20,609 nt of DNA from a virus: positions 1 to 20,609 of the IMG/VR virus record IMGVR_UViG_3300042517_000891; one strand, given 5' to 3'. Position 1 is the stretch's first letter. The number at the start of each line of letters is the position of its first letter. Shown here in pieces: positions 8,301 through 16,849 of this stretch. The position numbers were made by a program, and so were the translations under genes. The notes below the pieces were generated by a model. The model made no database searches, was not told the DNA's origin, and saw nothing but the letters and a program-made list of their open reading frames with translations.

Positions 8301-11300
8301 TCCGTAACATCTTTCATTGTTCTGGCATATGGTTTGCCATAATAGCTAGATTCTGCCTTTATTTTAGATTCAGGAACTTGATTGGTTAATGATGCAAAAA
8401 CAGTTGTATTTCCGGAAGACCATAATTTTTTACCCAACCCATTTGGTGAATATTCTTCTCTTTGTTTTAAGAAAAGTCCACCGGAACTTCTTATTGTTTG
8501 TATTGCATTTCTTTGTATAGAATCAAAATCATACATCAAATCTGGATCTATTATTGGGTATAATGTTCCATCGTATGTGGTCATATTTACCATAAATCCA
8601 GCTTTCTTTTCTGGTTTAAAACCAAAAAAGTTAGTTAATGGTATTCCATTTACTTTTGATTTATTAGGTCCATTTTCAGTTGAATAAAAAGAAAATTCTG
8701 ATTTTAAGTAATATTCATTTTTATCTATGAAAAATTTTCTAAATCCAGGTCTAGTTTTAGCAGTGGTTAAATTACCCAAATTTGTTATAGTAACTGGATT
8801 CATTGGGGTATTTGGTTTTACTAATACACCAAAATAACCAACTTCCGGAGCATTTTGACGATCACCTCTCCAACCAAAAAGTGTTGTATCTTTTTTATAT
8901 TGAGATTGTAATAATCTTGTAAATGTAAAAAACCCATCGGCATTAAAATTTGAAAAATAATCAACGTTTGGTGCATTTTGTCTAAATCCATCCCAATCAA
9001 ATCTAGATGAATCTATTACATACTTTGAGTCATATAACTGAGCAAATGTATGGAATCCATCTGTTGTGTATCTAAATGTAGAATCGAAATAATTTACAAC
9101 AGGTGCATTTTGTCTAAACCCATCCCAATCAAATCCAGATGATTCGGGTATGTACTTTGAATCCAACAATTGTGCAAAAGTATGAAACCCATCTTTTGTA
9201 TTTTTCTTTGTCAAATCAAAATAATCTATTGCAGGTGCTTGATTACGAACACCATCCCAATCAAATCCAGATGATTCTTTTACATACTCACTTACTAATG
9301 GTATTGCAAATTTTGTAAAGCCAGATGCGTTTCCATTTGGGAAATAGTCTACAAAATTTTCTAATGATGTTCTTGGTGATCCATCCCAATCAAAACGAGA
9401 TGATTCTTTTACATACTCACTTACTAATGGTATTGCAAATTTTGTAAAGCCAGATGCATTTGTATTTGGAAAGTAATCTATAAAATTTTCTAATGATGTT
9501 CTTGGTGATCCATCCCAATCAAAACGAGATGATTCCTTTACATATTCAGTCACCAATGGCAATGCAAATTTAGTAAATCCAGATGCATTTGTATTTGGAA
9601 AGTAATCTATAAAATTTTCTAATGATGTTCTTGGTGATCCATCCCAATCAAAACGAGATGATTCAGGAACATATTTGGTATCATATAACTGAGCAAATGT
9701 GTGGAATCCTGCAGTAGTTTTTTTAGTAGCAGTTAAATCAAAATAGTCTACAAATGGAGCAGATGATCTTGCACCATCCCAATCGAATTGGGAAGATTCT
9801 GGAACATATTTAGTATCGTACAATTGAGCAAATGTGTGGAATCCAGTGGTTGTGTTTTTCTTTGTCAAATCAAAATAATCTATTGCAGGTGCTGATTGTC
9901 TATTTCCATCCCAATCGAATCCTGATGATTCTGGAATATATTTGGTATCGTACAATTGAGCAAATGTGTGGAATCCTGCAGTAGTAAATTTTGATATTAA
10001 ATCGAAATAATTAACATTAGGTGCACTCTGTCTAAATCCATCCCAATCGAATCCTGATGATTCTGGAATATATTTCGTTTCCAGAAATGGAGCAAATGTA
10101 TGAAAACCATCGGTTGTATTCTTTTTTGTTAAGTCAAAATAATTAACAGCGGGAGCACCACTTCTTACACCATCCCAGTCATATATTGACGATTCCGGAA
10201 TATATTTTGTATCTTGATGTATTGCGAATGTATGGAAACCAGCAGTTGTATTTTTCTTTGTCAAATCAAAATAATCTATTGCAGGTGCTTGATTACGAAC
10301 ACCATCCCAATCAAATTGAGAAGCATCTGGAATATATTTCGTTTCCAGAAATGGAGCAAAAGTTTGAAAACCCGCAGTTGTATGTTGAGCGTTTAAATCA
10401 AAATAGTTTATAGCAGGAGCATCATTTCTAAAACCGTCCCAATCGAATCCTGATGATTCTGGAATATATTTCGTTTCGAGAAATGGAGCAAATTTATGAA
10501 ATCCAGCGGTTGTATATTTAGATGATAAATCAAAATAATTTATTTCTGGAGCAAGTTCTCTAGATCCATCCCAATCAAATCTGGATGAATCTGTAATATA
10601 TTTTGTTTCCAAAAATGGAGCAAATGTATGAAACCCCGCAGTTGTATTTGTACTGGTTAAATCAAAATAATTTACGAAAGGTGCTGCGTCACGAGTACCA
10701 TCCCAATCAAATCCAGATGATTCTGGAATATATTTGGTATCATATAACTGAGCAAATGTATGAAACCCCTCTGTTGAAAATTTTGATATTAAGTCAAAAT
10801 AATTTACAAAAGGTGCAGATTGTCTTTTTCCATCCCAATCAAATTCAGATGATTCCGGTACGTACTTTGTGTCTAATAATTGTGCAAATTTATGAAATCC
10901 TGCCTTTGTATATGTTTTAGTTATATCAAAATAATTAACAACAGGTGCAGATTGTCTTTTACCATCCCAATTAAATTCAGAAGAATCCGTGTTATATTTT
11001 GTATCGTATAAACTTACAAGTCTGTTAAATCCAGATTTAGTGTATGTTTTCTTAACATCAAAAAAATCAACTTCGGGAGATGCATTTTTTTTACCAACCC
11101 AACCAAATGCAGATACATCCATTTTGTAATCGGTATCAATATGTCTTGTGAATGACTTGAATCCCTCTTTTGTAAATCTATTTTGTATATCAAAAAAATC
11201 TGTTTCTGGAATTTTAGCAAATCCATATTCAGATGAATTTAAAACATATGCAGTTTTAAATTTTTCTGCAAATATATTAAATCCACTAGCATTTGTATCG

Positions 11301-12607
11301 CTGATAAAATTAACGGATGGTATAGATTTACCCTTCCAAACATAGTCCGAGTTTTGTTGGTATTCTGAATTTCCTTGTTGTACTTTAGCAGTAAATCCGG
11401 ATGCATTGTTATTTTTAAAGAAATTTACTTCCTGTGTTCCAACAACACTATAATTCGATTTACCGGCATCCTCATTTCTTCCCGATGGATTTGTTTTACT
11501 GATTCTATCTAAATTCAAATCACTATTATCGTTTATTTGATTTGATAATAAATCATATCTTACGGTATCTACTATTTGTTCAGGTGTTAGTTTTGCCAAT
11601 ATAGAATTAGTATCGTATTTGGAAATTTTACCATCTATGTTAAACTTTGAATTATCATTTAATTGAACCGATGACAAATCCATTTTAATTGGAACTATTC
11701 CTGGATCAGTAATTAATCCAGATAAAATACTTTCCGTATTTATATCAGGAGATTGATCATCTCTTTCAAAAAATAATTCAGAACGTTGTAGTGCTATATT
11801 AGGATTTACAACATTATTCAATGGTGAAAATAATTCTTTATTTATTATCACCGATTGTTCGGAAATATTATTGAAAAGTTCAGGAGCAGTTGATGTATCT
11901 ATATCTGGTATAGATATATTTCCAGTTGGAAGAACAATCCCTTTAGATTTTATTTCAATTGATTGCGATTTTCTATCTATAAATTGTTCAGTTTTTTCAA
12001 TTTTAATATCAGGATTGATTATATTATTATCGTATTCAATATTTTGATTTATTTTTGGAGATGTTTGAGATCTATCTATTGATTGTTCGGGCACATTTGG
12101 ATCGATTTCAGAAGAAAATTGCGTTTCTGAACTTGCAAATCTTTTTATTTCAATATCAGATTTATTTAGTCTAGATACAAATTGCTCTTTCCGCAATTTT
12201 GATATTTCAGACATAATATCTTCTTCATAAACATCTATGATGTTCGATGATTCAAACTGATTATTTACTGGAGAAAGTTTTGATACACTATTTATCAAAC
12301 CACTTTGAGATACTTTTTTTTGTATATCATCAAGTTTTGTCTGTCCTAATTTTTTTTCTAGTGCAGTATATTTCGTTGCAGGTTTTTTAATATCATCAAG
12401 TTTTGTCTTGTTCAATAGATTTTGTATAGGAGTAGTTTTCCACTCGCCAATAGTTGGTCTTAATTTTGATAATTTATCCGTAATTGGTTGTAATGTTGCA
12501 AAATTATTAGCACTTGTTGTTTTTGAAGCTTCTGGAGTATTCTTATCTTCTTTTGCAACAGTTTCACGAAATTTTGATAAATCTGATTTTAAATCTACTA
12601 ATGACAT
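5363..12607 (-). CDS. Giant repeat-containing baseplate-associated protein, 2414 aa
   Basis: One uninterrupted frame in five regions. Residues 1-390 are polar and probably disordered, with degenerate repeats (TKLDDI twice; NPDI...DR..QS-type units). Residues 394-1304 form an array of aromatic repeats of about 44 residues with the core FDWDG...AP..NYFD...TTAGFHTFA...TKYIPESS. A middle region includes an amphipathic, arginine/glycine-rich segment at about 1490-1550 (GLVRGGAVTAAERIVQDVFR, then KGLLFLAKQVGLQL). A compact domain at about 2030-2225 (FRATFGNISDNHNPKWNP, RGITFDFTIHIGSRDEL, ending PKHITVSVGYTPVG) resembles tube-initiator or baseplate-cap beta domains. Residues 2260-2414 are a glycine-rich tail. 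It lies between the tape measure and LysM-hub genes, where tube-initiator/baseplate proteins are encoded, and has its own ATATTTAT box and TTGGAA upstream of the ATG. Structural role is likely; the precise function of the repeats is unknown. The tube-initiator match is by eye and tentative. Confidence 0.8.
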   Translation of the reverse strand: MSLVDLKSDLSKFRETVAKEDKNTPEASKTTSANNFATLQPITDKLSKLRPTIGEWKTTPIQNLLNKTKLDDIKKPATKYTALEKKLGQTKLDDIQKKVSQSGLINSVSKLSPVNNQFESSNIIDVYEEDIMSEISKLRKEQFVSRLNKSDIEIKRFASSETQFSSEIDPNVPEQSIDRSQTSPKINQNIEYDNNIINPDIKIEKTEQFIDRKSQSIEIKSKGIVLPTGNISIPDIDTSTAPELFNNISEQSVIINKELFSPLNNVVNPNIALQRSELFFERDDQSPDINTESILSGLITDPGIVPIKMDLSSVQLNDNSKFNIDGKISKYDTNSILAKLTPEQIVDTVRYDLLSNQINDNSDLNLDRISKTNPSGRNEDAGKSNYSVVGTQEVNFFKNNNASGFTAKVQQGNSEYQQNSDYVWKGKSIPSVNFISDTNASGFNIFAEKFKTAYVLNSSEYGFAKIPETDFFDIQNRFTKEGFKSFTRHIDTDYKMDVSAFGWVGKKNASPEVDFFDVKKTYTKSGFNRLVSLYDTKYNTDSSEFNWDGKRQSAPVVNYFDITKTYTKAGFHKFAQLLDTKYVPESSEFDWDGKRQSAPFVNYFDLISKFSTEGFHTFAQLYDTKYIPESSGFDWDGTRDAAPFVNYFDLTSTNTTAGFHTFAPFLETKYITDSSRFDWDGSRELAPEINYFDLSSKYTTAGFHKFAPFLETKYIPESSGFDWDGFRNDAPAINYFDLNAQHTTAGFQTFAPFLETKYIPDASQFDWDGVRNQAPAIDYFDLTKKNTTAGFHTFAIHQDTKYIPESSIYDWDGVRSGAPAVNYFDLTKKNTTDGFHTFAPFLETKYIPESSGFDWDGFRQSAPNVNYFDLISKFTTAGFHTFAQLYDTKYIPESSGFDWDGNRQSAPAIDYFDLTKKNTTTGFHTFAQLYDTKYVPESSQFDWDGARSSAPFVDYFDLTATKKTTAGFHTFAQLYDTKYVPESSRFDWDGSPRTSLENFIDYFPNTNASGFTKFALPLVTEYVKESSRFDWDGSPRTSLENFIDYFPNTNASGFTKFAIPLVSEYVKESSRFDWDGSPRTSLENFVDYFPNGNASGFTKFAIPLVSEYVKESSGFDWDGVRNQAPAIDYFDLTKKNTKDGFHTFAQLLDSKYIPESSGFDWDGFRQNAPVVNYFDSTFRYTTDGFHTFAQLYDSKYVIDSSRFDWDGFRQNAPNVDYFSNFNADGFFTFTRLLQSQYKKDTTLFGWRGDRQNAPEVGYFGVLVKPNTPMNPVTITNLGNLTTAKTRPGFRKFFIDKNEYYLKSEFSFYSTENGPNKSKVNGIPLTNFFGFKPEKKAGFMVNMTTYDGTLYPIIDPDLMYDFDSIQRNAIQTIRSSGGLFLKQREEYSPNGLGKKLWSSGNTTVFASLTNQVPESKIKAESSYYGKPYARTMKDVTESKGYLAKWAITKNSPSPLDQQYTKYNLRDDSYNKDFGFDQPYVLRDIGQRWGFGIGFDEGLVRGGAVTAAERIVQDVFRIGKFLLSAKGLLFLAKQVGLQLMNPNVDYNPRGGIGSVTDFFTTFGMSPTQIYNPLALIANVAGSPIGLHIPRHSILGAIDPASLNKYEISTINRELSSPPNDTVVNYFKTLETPKSDGQQTNYSRLIGLMKELLPNSFRSLYPERTQTSEYLGHSKIHRISTNFGGPNAPLGIGGTKIRRARHPYLTYYSTDANLPSGFADATFTTPATGSNSYGAGGTLSYLGSAMVAANKNPAYPDSARRTQFYNHYDRTGDKPNKYVDVLLDNYSKTDRRIFGDIRGISAIFEDGPLDSNGTKPITSISSSMPNETLARLRGINPYKPTRKSINSNVRAVNAYNAGTFNLDGIEAGRQEDWDNGDALKLYLTATYSNLIRRKNNTRLTSTIYQNSISSDLNDFRFDLYDRMIADGYTPNAFVNDPNAADGYFKNRNLETYHGFGKQGDRNTDRERVASSNVVYAKDPNTGASIPQIKKERTFRGDRIAILDYKSSNKSITTDLVYETGKYGNKSIAGAKDLIEFYFTGLNLKAGEGNSTEMIPFRATFGNISDNHNPKWNPIKYMGRGDPLYVYDGYERGITFDFTIHIGSRDELKASWRKLNFLASWTTPEYTKAGLMKGPVIRLNIGHLYRKLPGFINSLSYTFDNTQTNWEIAHMPEDWANISRARIKDKPDNYSTPGALQLPKHITVSVGYTPVGVYRPEWGGTMYQLYDDTGNDIETGLEPTDKSKVNFLKTFDTTYDPSGNVDDDNNKSKNRINENLNRGNGEDGNNDGSRTGEGADTGGGSGGSGGGSGGGGGTEGAIDNGGTGDTGGGAGGGVDNGGNGGGGSGNNTSNRKGGGNSDTNNRDGNSGQRKSTGTKRGKKSGTGTSSIGGGKIAGGNRGNAGMQGSFRTASELQGFGTN
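5420..5790 (-). other. Glycine-rich low-complexity tail of the giant protein
   Basis: This stretch encodes runs of Gly with Ser, Asn, Asp and Thr (GGGSGGSGGGSGGGGG and similar), then a basic TKRGKKSG patch before the C-terminus. Its use of GGN codons makes it visibly more GC-rich than the surrounding AT-rich genes. It lacks the strict Gly-X-Y periodicity of collagen. It probably forms a flexible tail. Open frames on the opposite strand here are by-products of the repetitive codons. Confidence 0.8.
8696..11428 (-). repeat. Tandem coding repeat array, period about 132 bp (44 aa)
   Basis: Within the giant protein gene, 17 clear units run from 11107 to 8879, most exactly 132 bp. Each carries the W-D/V-G core that appears on the plus strand as CCATCCCAATC or a close variant. 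Clean units start at 10975 and 10843, and later ones at 9265, 9133 and 9001. One unit is 135 bp (9787-9653) and three are 129 bp. Degenerate units flank the array at 11428-11108 and 8878-8696. Two unit lineages exist: TTAGFHTFA-type and NASGF-type. The frame is kept throughout. The array is conserved as protein, so it is not CRISPR or non-coding satellite DNA. Confidence 0.95.
9266..9652 (-). repeat. Three near-identical 129-bp units inside the array
   Basis: Units at 9652-9524, 9523-9395 and 9394-9266 each encode 43 residues starting FDWDGSPRTSLENF and containing NASGFTKFA. They differ by only a few residues, for example LPLVTEY against IPLVSEY, and NTNASGF against NGNASGF. They differ clearly from the 44-residue units on either side, so they look like a recent tandem triplication of one unit type. 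Confidence 0.95.
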
Positions 12608-12628
12608 TGTTTATTCCAATTATTTCCT

Positions 12629-12636
12629 ATAAATAT
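12629..12636 (-). promoter_or_regulatory. Candidate late promoter box (ATATTTAT) before the giant protein gene
   Basis: The coding strand reads CATATTTATAGG, 21 nt before the ATG of the 2414-aa gene. It overlaps the 3' arm of a weak hairpin (12632-12651: AATATGT, 6-nt loop, ACATATT on the coding strand). Downstream TTGGAA serves as ribosome-binding site. Confidence 0.4.
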
Positions 12637-12659
12637 GTGATAAGACATATTATAGTATT

Positions 12660-15600
12660 TTATTTCTGAATCATCCTTCCGTATGAATTATCAACAGCAA
12701 CATTATATGCCTTTTTGAAATCTAATTGTGATTTTATTTCCTCTACCGTCTTTTCACCAATCTTTATTACAGTTGGTTTATTAGTAGCATCCGATATTAC
12801 TGAAATCAATGTGTCAAGTTTTTTCTCAACGTTTGCCATTGATAACATTGGAGATTGATTCTGTGAACCCTGTCCAATCGGCGATGCGAATTGTGGTGTT
12901 CCAATAGCATTGGCAGTTGTTGGTGATACAGAAATAGGATTTGCAGTTTGTGAACCCGTACTCTCTTTACTACCACCACCAAACAATGATGTTATACCAC
13001 CTACCAACGAACCAACTGCATTTGAAATTTTTGAACCCACACCACCGCCGGAAACTTTCTCCATGACTTCTGAAAGTTTTTCAACATTCATATTGTTAAT
13101 TGTATCTGCAAGTATCTTCAATGAATTTGATACTTCCAACAAACTCTTTGATATTGATGACATTTTCGATGGTTCTAATGATGTCATCAATTTTTGTATC
13201 TGTGCGATTGGACCTTCACCACCCATTAGTTTACCAAATCCTTCTGCCAGTGCACTACCACCTATACTTTTTACAAGTCCACTTAATCCGTCACCGAATT
13301 GTTCTAATTTACTACCATCTATTTTTCCAAGATTATCAGCCATTCCTTTCATAGCAGTTCCAATTCCAACTATACCAGCAACAACAATTCCTATTGTTTT
13401 GGGATCAACACTTGATATTATCTTCATCAGTTGATCTATTGGACTATCACCGCCAACCAAACTACCAAGTGCGTCCAATCCAGCACCAATACCACTTCCT
13501 GCACCAAAACTAAAAATTGCATCACCCAACTTCAGCAATCCATCTGCAACTTTGCCTATGGTCACAGGATCTAATTTAGTTAATGACATCAATTTATCAA
13601 TAACAGTTACTATACCGCCTGCTATAGCATTTATTACTTTTACTATATTATCGCCAACACTATTTATTACTCCAGATATACCATCAAATACTGCCTTTAT
13701 TATCGGAGCAATTTCTTTTATTGCAGTGATAAATACATTTTGAAGTACATCTGCAACTTTTATCAATACAGGCATAAAAGCAATTAAAACTTTACCAACA
13801 GTTTCTATTACTTTTTGTATAATTGGTCCTGCTATTTCAAGTGCTTTTACTAAAACGTTACCAATTATTTCTGCAAACTTCATCAACACTGGAGCGATTG
13901 CCCTTATTGCCGGAGCAGCCATGTATAATGCTGCACCTAATGCAAGAAAGAAAATACTGACTGCAAGAACAACCGGTCCAATAGGTGTCATTGTTCCCAA
14001 TGATTGCCCTAATCCTTCCAATCCTTTACCAAGTCCTTTTAGTATTGCCTCGAATGCTCCACCTATACCCTTTCCAATAGATTTTATTGCACTACCCAAT
14101 CCCTTCCCAAAATCTGCAATCTTTTTACCAACAGATGATGCCTTGCCTGCCATCTTATCAGTTTTTTCTAATTTTGCATTTTGTTTATCAAGTAAAGCAT
14201 CTGATTTATCTGCACCACCTCCACCTAGTTTACCCAATGCCTTTCCGGCAAAACCACCCATTTTACCACCGACTTTACTTAATGATCCACCTATATTTGA
14301 TAAAATAGATTTACCAACATCTATTGCCTTTTCTTTCATCATGTTCAGACCGGCGCCTATCAATGATTTTGCAGCAAATGCACCTCCTATCAGTCCAACT
14401 GCCTTCAATACACTACCGAAACCGGCTTCTGTTTTTCCAACTGCACCTGTAACATTTTCAACACCGGTTGTCACTTTCCCAACTCCATCCGATACTTTAC
14501 CTACACTATCTGTTACTTGTTGTGTAGTGTCTTCAACTCCACCGAATAAAGATAGTATTGATGTAACAGGTCCTAATATACTACCCAATATACTAAACAT
14601 GGTTTTTACAATAGGAATTATACCTCTTATTATTCCAGATATTGAATTTACTATTGTATCGAAATCTCCACCAGCTTCTGCAGCATCCAACATACCATGA
14701 ACCATTTCAAGAATTGGTGTTAATAGTTTTGAAAGTTTTTCTTGAACTTTTGTAAGTATGTCTGCCATTCTTTTCTTTATTTCAGCAGACTCTTTCTCTT
14801 TTGCCAGTTGCTGCACATAATTTTTATACTGTTCACTTCCACCTTTTGCCAATTCTGCATTTAATTGAGCCGAGTTCATTGCCTGCAAAGATGTCATTTT
14901 TTCTTGACTTATACCTAAATCTTTTAATTTTTGGGCATTCGTAAGCATCTCTGTCATTTCTTCAACAGACATACCCATTGCCTCTGCCATTGACTTTTGA
15001 GCAAGTCTGTTCATTTTGGTAAAATCTTCGAGTGAACCGGCTTGATTTAATAATTCATCTTGCAATCCAGCAATATCACCCTCTAATGCATACTGTCTTG
15101 CTAAATCAAGATTTATATTTTTTCCAGATAAAACTCTGGCTTCCATTTCCTTCGTTAAGGATGATTCAATGTCCATTAAACCATCACCAATGTCCTGAAC
15201 TTTTTTTAGATCATGTCCGAGTGCCTGTGCCTTCTGAGCAGCTTTTATCAATTCTTGGGTTCCACCTTTAAAAGCAACTGTAACACTTGGTGGTATTTTT
15301 GCAAGAACTTTCAACGAGTCTTTTGCAGTCATTATACCTTTTCCAAGAGTAGTCGCCTCTTTGGTCAATTGACCCATACTTTTACCGGTCATAGCAGAAA
15401 TGGATTGTATATTTTTTATTTCATCCCCACTCAAACCAAATTTTTCACTAAGCACAGTTACATCTTTTACTAACTGTTGTGCTTGTTTATTTCCACTGGC
15501 AAGTTGTCCTGCAATATCAATTCCACCCATTATCTCGGATGTTGTTTTTATACCCTTAACAACTTCTTTTGAATTTATACCAACTAATTTCATTTGACCT

Positions 15601-16793
15601 GCTATATCAACGCTAGCATCCCTAAGTGCAAATGCTTCTTTTCTACCTATTCCAAATTCTTGACCTATTTCAGCTGCCTCCTCATCTACCTTACCAATGG
15701 CACCTACTAAAAAATTAATAGCAGAAAGTAACAAACCAATCCCAAGTGCAGCCAAAAATTTAGGTGCAAGTGAAATCATACTTTTTAATCCACCCAATCC
15801 TTGTGAGAACGCATCTTTAAAATTACCGTTTAATCCAGACTTGACTGCCTCTGCAAATTTTTTCTTCATTTCATTTGCAGTTTTATCTATACCCATCATC
15901 TTATTTATTTTATCTCCGGCAGGAAATTTGTTTATCAAACTACCTGCACCAATCCCCATACTAGCTATCGAACCTGATATTAAATCAATAGTATCTGATT
16001 GTTTCTGCAGAGCATCGTTTTCGCTCTGTATATCCTTAAATCGACCTTTTATCAAATCCAATGATTTTTTTGCCTGATTATATTGATCCTTGGTCATGTT
16101 ACCACGTTCTTGTTCTAAACTCGCTTCCCTTACTTTTATATCAAGAGCCATATCAGATAAATCTAATGCCTTAAATGCTCCGTCTTTTCCTCTTTCTTTT
16201 GCCATTTGCAATTTATTTTCTGTGCTTAATAAGTCTTCCGCAAGAGAACCAGCTTGTGTTTGTGCATTTACGTATCTTGATTGTTGGAGTAAAGTTCCCT
16301 CTGCCTCTAATTTCTGAGATTGCAATGAATCGGTTATTGTCTGATATGCAAGACCCTGTGTTTTTATGTAATCTAATGTTTTTGCACTATCCCCATTGAT
16401 TGCTTGTATAAGTGCAGATGATGCAGAATGGTCTCTATTTATATTACCAACTGATCTACTAATGTCCTTAACAGTTGAAGAAAGTTTACCACTTAAATCA
16501 TTTTGGTCACTAATATATCCAGTGGTTGAATTGTGTAATTTATTCGTTTCTTGTAATCTTACATAAGACTCTTTATCTATCTTTTCAATTTTTTTTCGTA
16601 TTTCTTCTTCTTTTTCGATACTATCTGTGCGTAACGCTTCGAGCTTAATAAGCTTTTCGGTATCAACCACTTCACTACTGATTTGATCGGAAATTTTTTC
16701 TTTTAATTTTAAAATTTCTTTTTCAATACCAAGTCGTTCTTCTGTTAAATCATTTAATTTCGATTCTAATTCTTTATCTTTTTCATTTGCCAT
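12660..16793 (-). CDS. Tail tape-measure protein, 1377 aa
   Basis: Long, mostly helical protein that spans the tail tube lumen during assembly and sets tail length. The first ~70 residues are heptad-like and highly charged (KLNDLTEERLGIEKEILKLK), suggesting coiled coil. A hydrophobic segment lies at about 346-366 (LAALGIGLLLSAINFLVGAI), and a strongly hydrophobic central region begins near 945 (VVLAVSIFFLALGAALYMAA), typical of the membrane-penetrating parts of tape measures. Glycine/alanine/lysine-rich stretches and repeated hydrophobic helices follow to about 1290. The C-terminus (TVIKIGEKTVEEI...YGRMIQK) resembles the conserved tape-measure tail end. If fully helical at 0.15 nm per residue it would correspond to a tail of roughly 200 nm (inference). 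The gene follows the chaperone and its overlapping second frame, the standard arrangement. The ATG is at 16793 with GGTGAT upstream. Confidence 0.93.
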   Translation of the reverse strand: MANEKDKELESKLNDLTEERLGIEKEILKLKEKISDQISSEVVDTEKLIKLEALRTDSIEKEEEIRKKIEKIDKESYVRLQETNKLHNSTTGYISDQNDLSGKLSSTVKDISRSVGNINRDHSASSALIQAINGDSAKTLDYIKTQGLAYQTITDSLQSQKLEAEGTLLQQSRYVNAQTQAGSLAEDLLSTENKLQMAKERGKDGAFKALDLSDMALDIKVREASLEQERGNMTKDQYNQAKKSLDLIKGRFKDIQSENDALQKQSDTIDLISGSIASMGIGAGSLINKFPAGDKINKMMGIDKTANEMKKKFAEAVKSGLNGNFKDAFSQGLGGLKSMISLAPKFLAALGIGLLLSAINFLVGAIGKVDEEAAEIGQEFGIGRKEAFALRDASVDIAGQMKLVGINSKEVVKGIKTTSEIMGGIDIAGQLASGNKQAQQLVKDVTVLSEKFGLSGDEIKNIQSISAMTGKSMGQLTKEATTLGKGIMTAKDSLKVLAKIPPSVTVAFKGGTQELIKAAQKAQALGHDLKKVQDIGDGLMDIESSLTKEMEARVLSGKNINLDLARQYALEGDIAGLQDELLNQAGSLEDFTKMNRLAQKSMAEAMGMSVEEMTEMLTNAQKLKDLGISQEKMTSLQAMNSAQLNAELAKGGSEQYKNYVQQLAKEKESAEIKKRMADILTKVQEKLSKLLTPILEMVHGMLDAAEAGGDFDTIVNSISGIIRGIIPIVKTMFSILGSILGPVTSILSLFGGVEDTTQQVTDSVGKVSDGVGKVTTGVENVTGAVGKTEAGFGSVLKAVGLIGGAFAAKSLIGAGLNMMKEKAIDVGKSILSNIGGSLSKVGGKMGGFAGKALGKLGGGGADKSDALLDKQNAKLEKTDKMAGKASSVGKKIADFGKGLGSAIKSIGKGIGGAFEAILKGLGKGLEGLGQSLGTMTPIGPVVLAVSIFFLALGAALYMAAPAIRAIAPVLMKFAEIIGNVLVKALEIAGPIIQKVIETVGKVLIAFMPVLIKVADVLQNVFITAIKEIAPIIKAVFDGISGVINSVGDNIVKVINAIAGGIVTVIDKLMSLTKLDPVTIGKVADGLLKLGDAIFSFGAGSGIGAGLDALGSLVGGDSPIDQLMKIISSVDPKTIGIVVAGIVGIGTAMKGMADNLGKIDGSKLEQFGDGLSGLVKSIGGSALAEGFGKLMGGEGPIAQIQKLMTSLEPSKMSSISKSLLEVSNSLKILADTINNMNVEKLSEVMEKVSGGGVGSKISNAVGSLVGGITSLFGGGSKESTGSQTANPISVSPTTANAIGTPQFASPIGQGSQNQSPMLSMANVEKKLDTLISVISDATNKPTVIKIGEKTVEEIKSQLDFKKAYNVAVDNSYGRMIQK

Positions 16794-16810
16794 TTAGTAT
16801 CACCAAAAAC

Positions 16811-16845
16811 AAAAAAAGGTTTACATACTATAAATATGTAAACCT
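16811..16845 (-). terminator. Strong intrinsic terminator hairpin after the chaperone region
   Basis: On the coding strand a perfect 11-bp stem (AGGTTTACATA / TATGTAAACCT) with a 7-nt loop is followed by a run of seven T (the last stem T plus six). It begins 4 nt after the stop of the chaperone's second frame and precedes the tape-measure gene. It would end or attenuate the chaperone transcript. Confidence 0.75.
16830..16837 (-). promoter_or_regulatory. Candidate late promoter box (ATATTTAT) before the tape-measure gene
   Basis: The coding strand reads CATATTTATAG, 36 nt before the tape-measure ATG. The box forms the loop and adjoining stem bases of the terminator hairpin, so one short element may both stop the upstream transcript and start the next. 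Confidence 0.4.
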
Positions 16846-16849
16846 CAAA

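Noticed and set aside
8696-11428. Regularly spaced repeats resembling a CRISPR array
   Set aside because: The period is about 132 bp, there are no unique spacers between short identical repeats, and the whole array is an in-frame protein repeat.
13921-14700. Long plus-strand open frame (259 codons) opposite the tape-measure gene
   Set aside because: It lies fully antisense to a strongly supported gene, reads as proline/isoleucine-rich low-complexity protein produced by the complementary Gly/Lys/Ala codons, and has no own promoter or ribosome-binding context.
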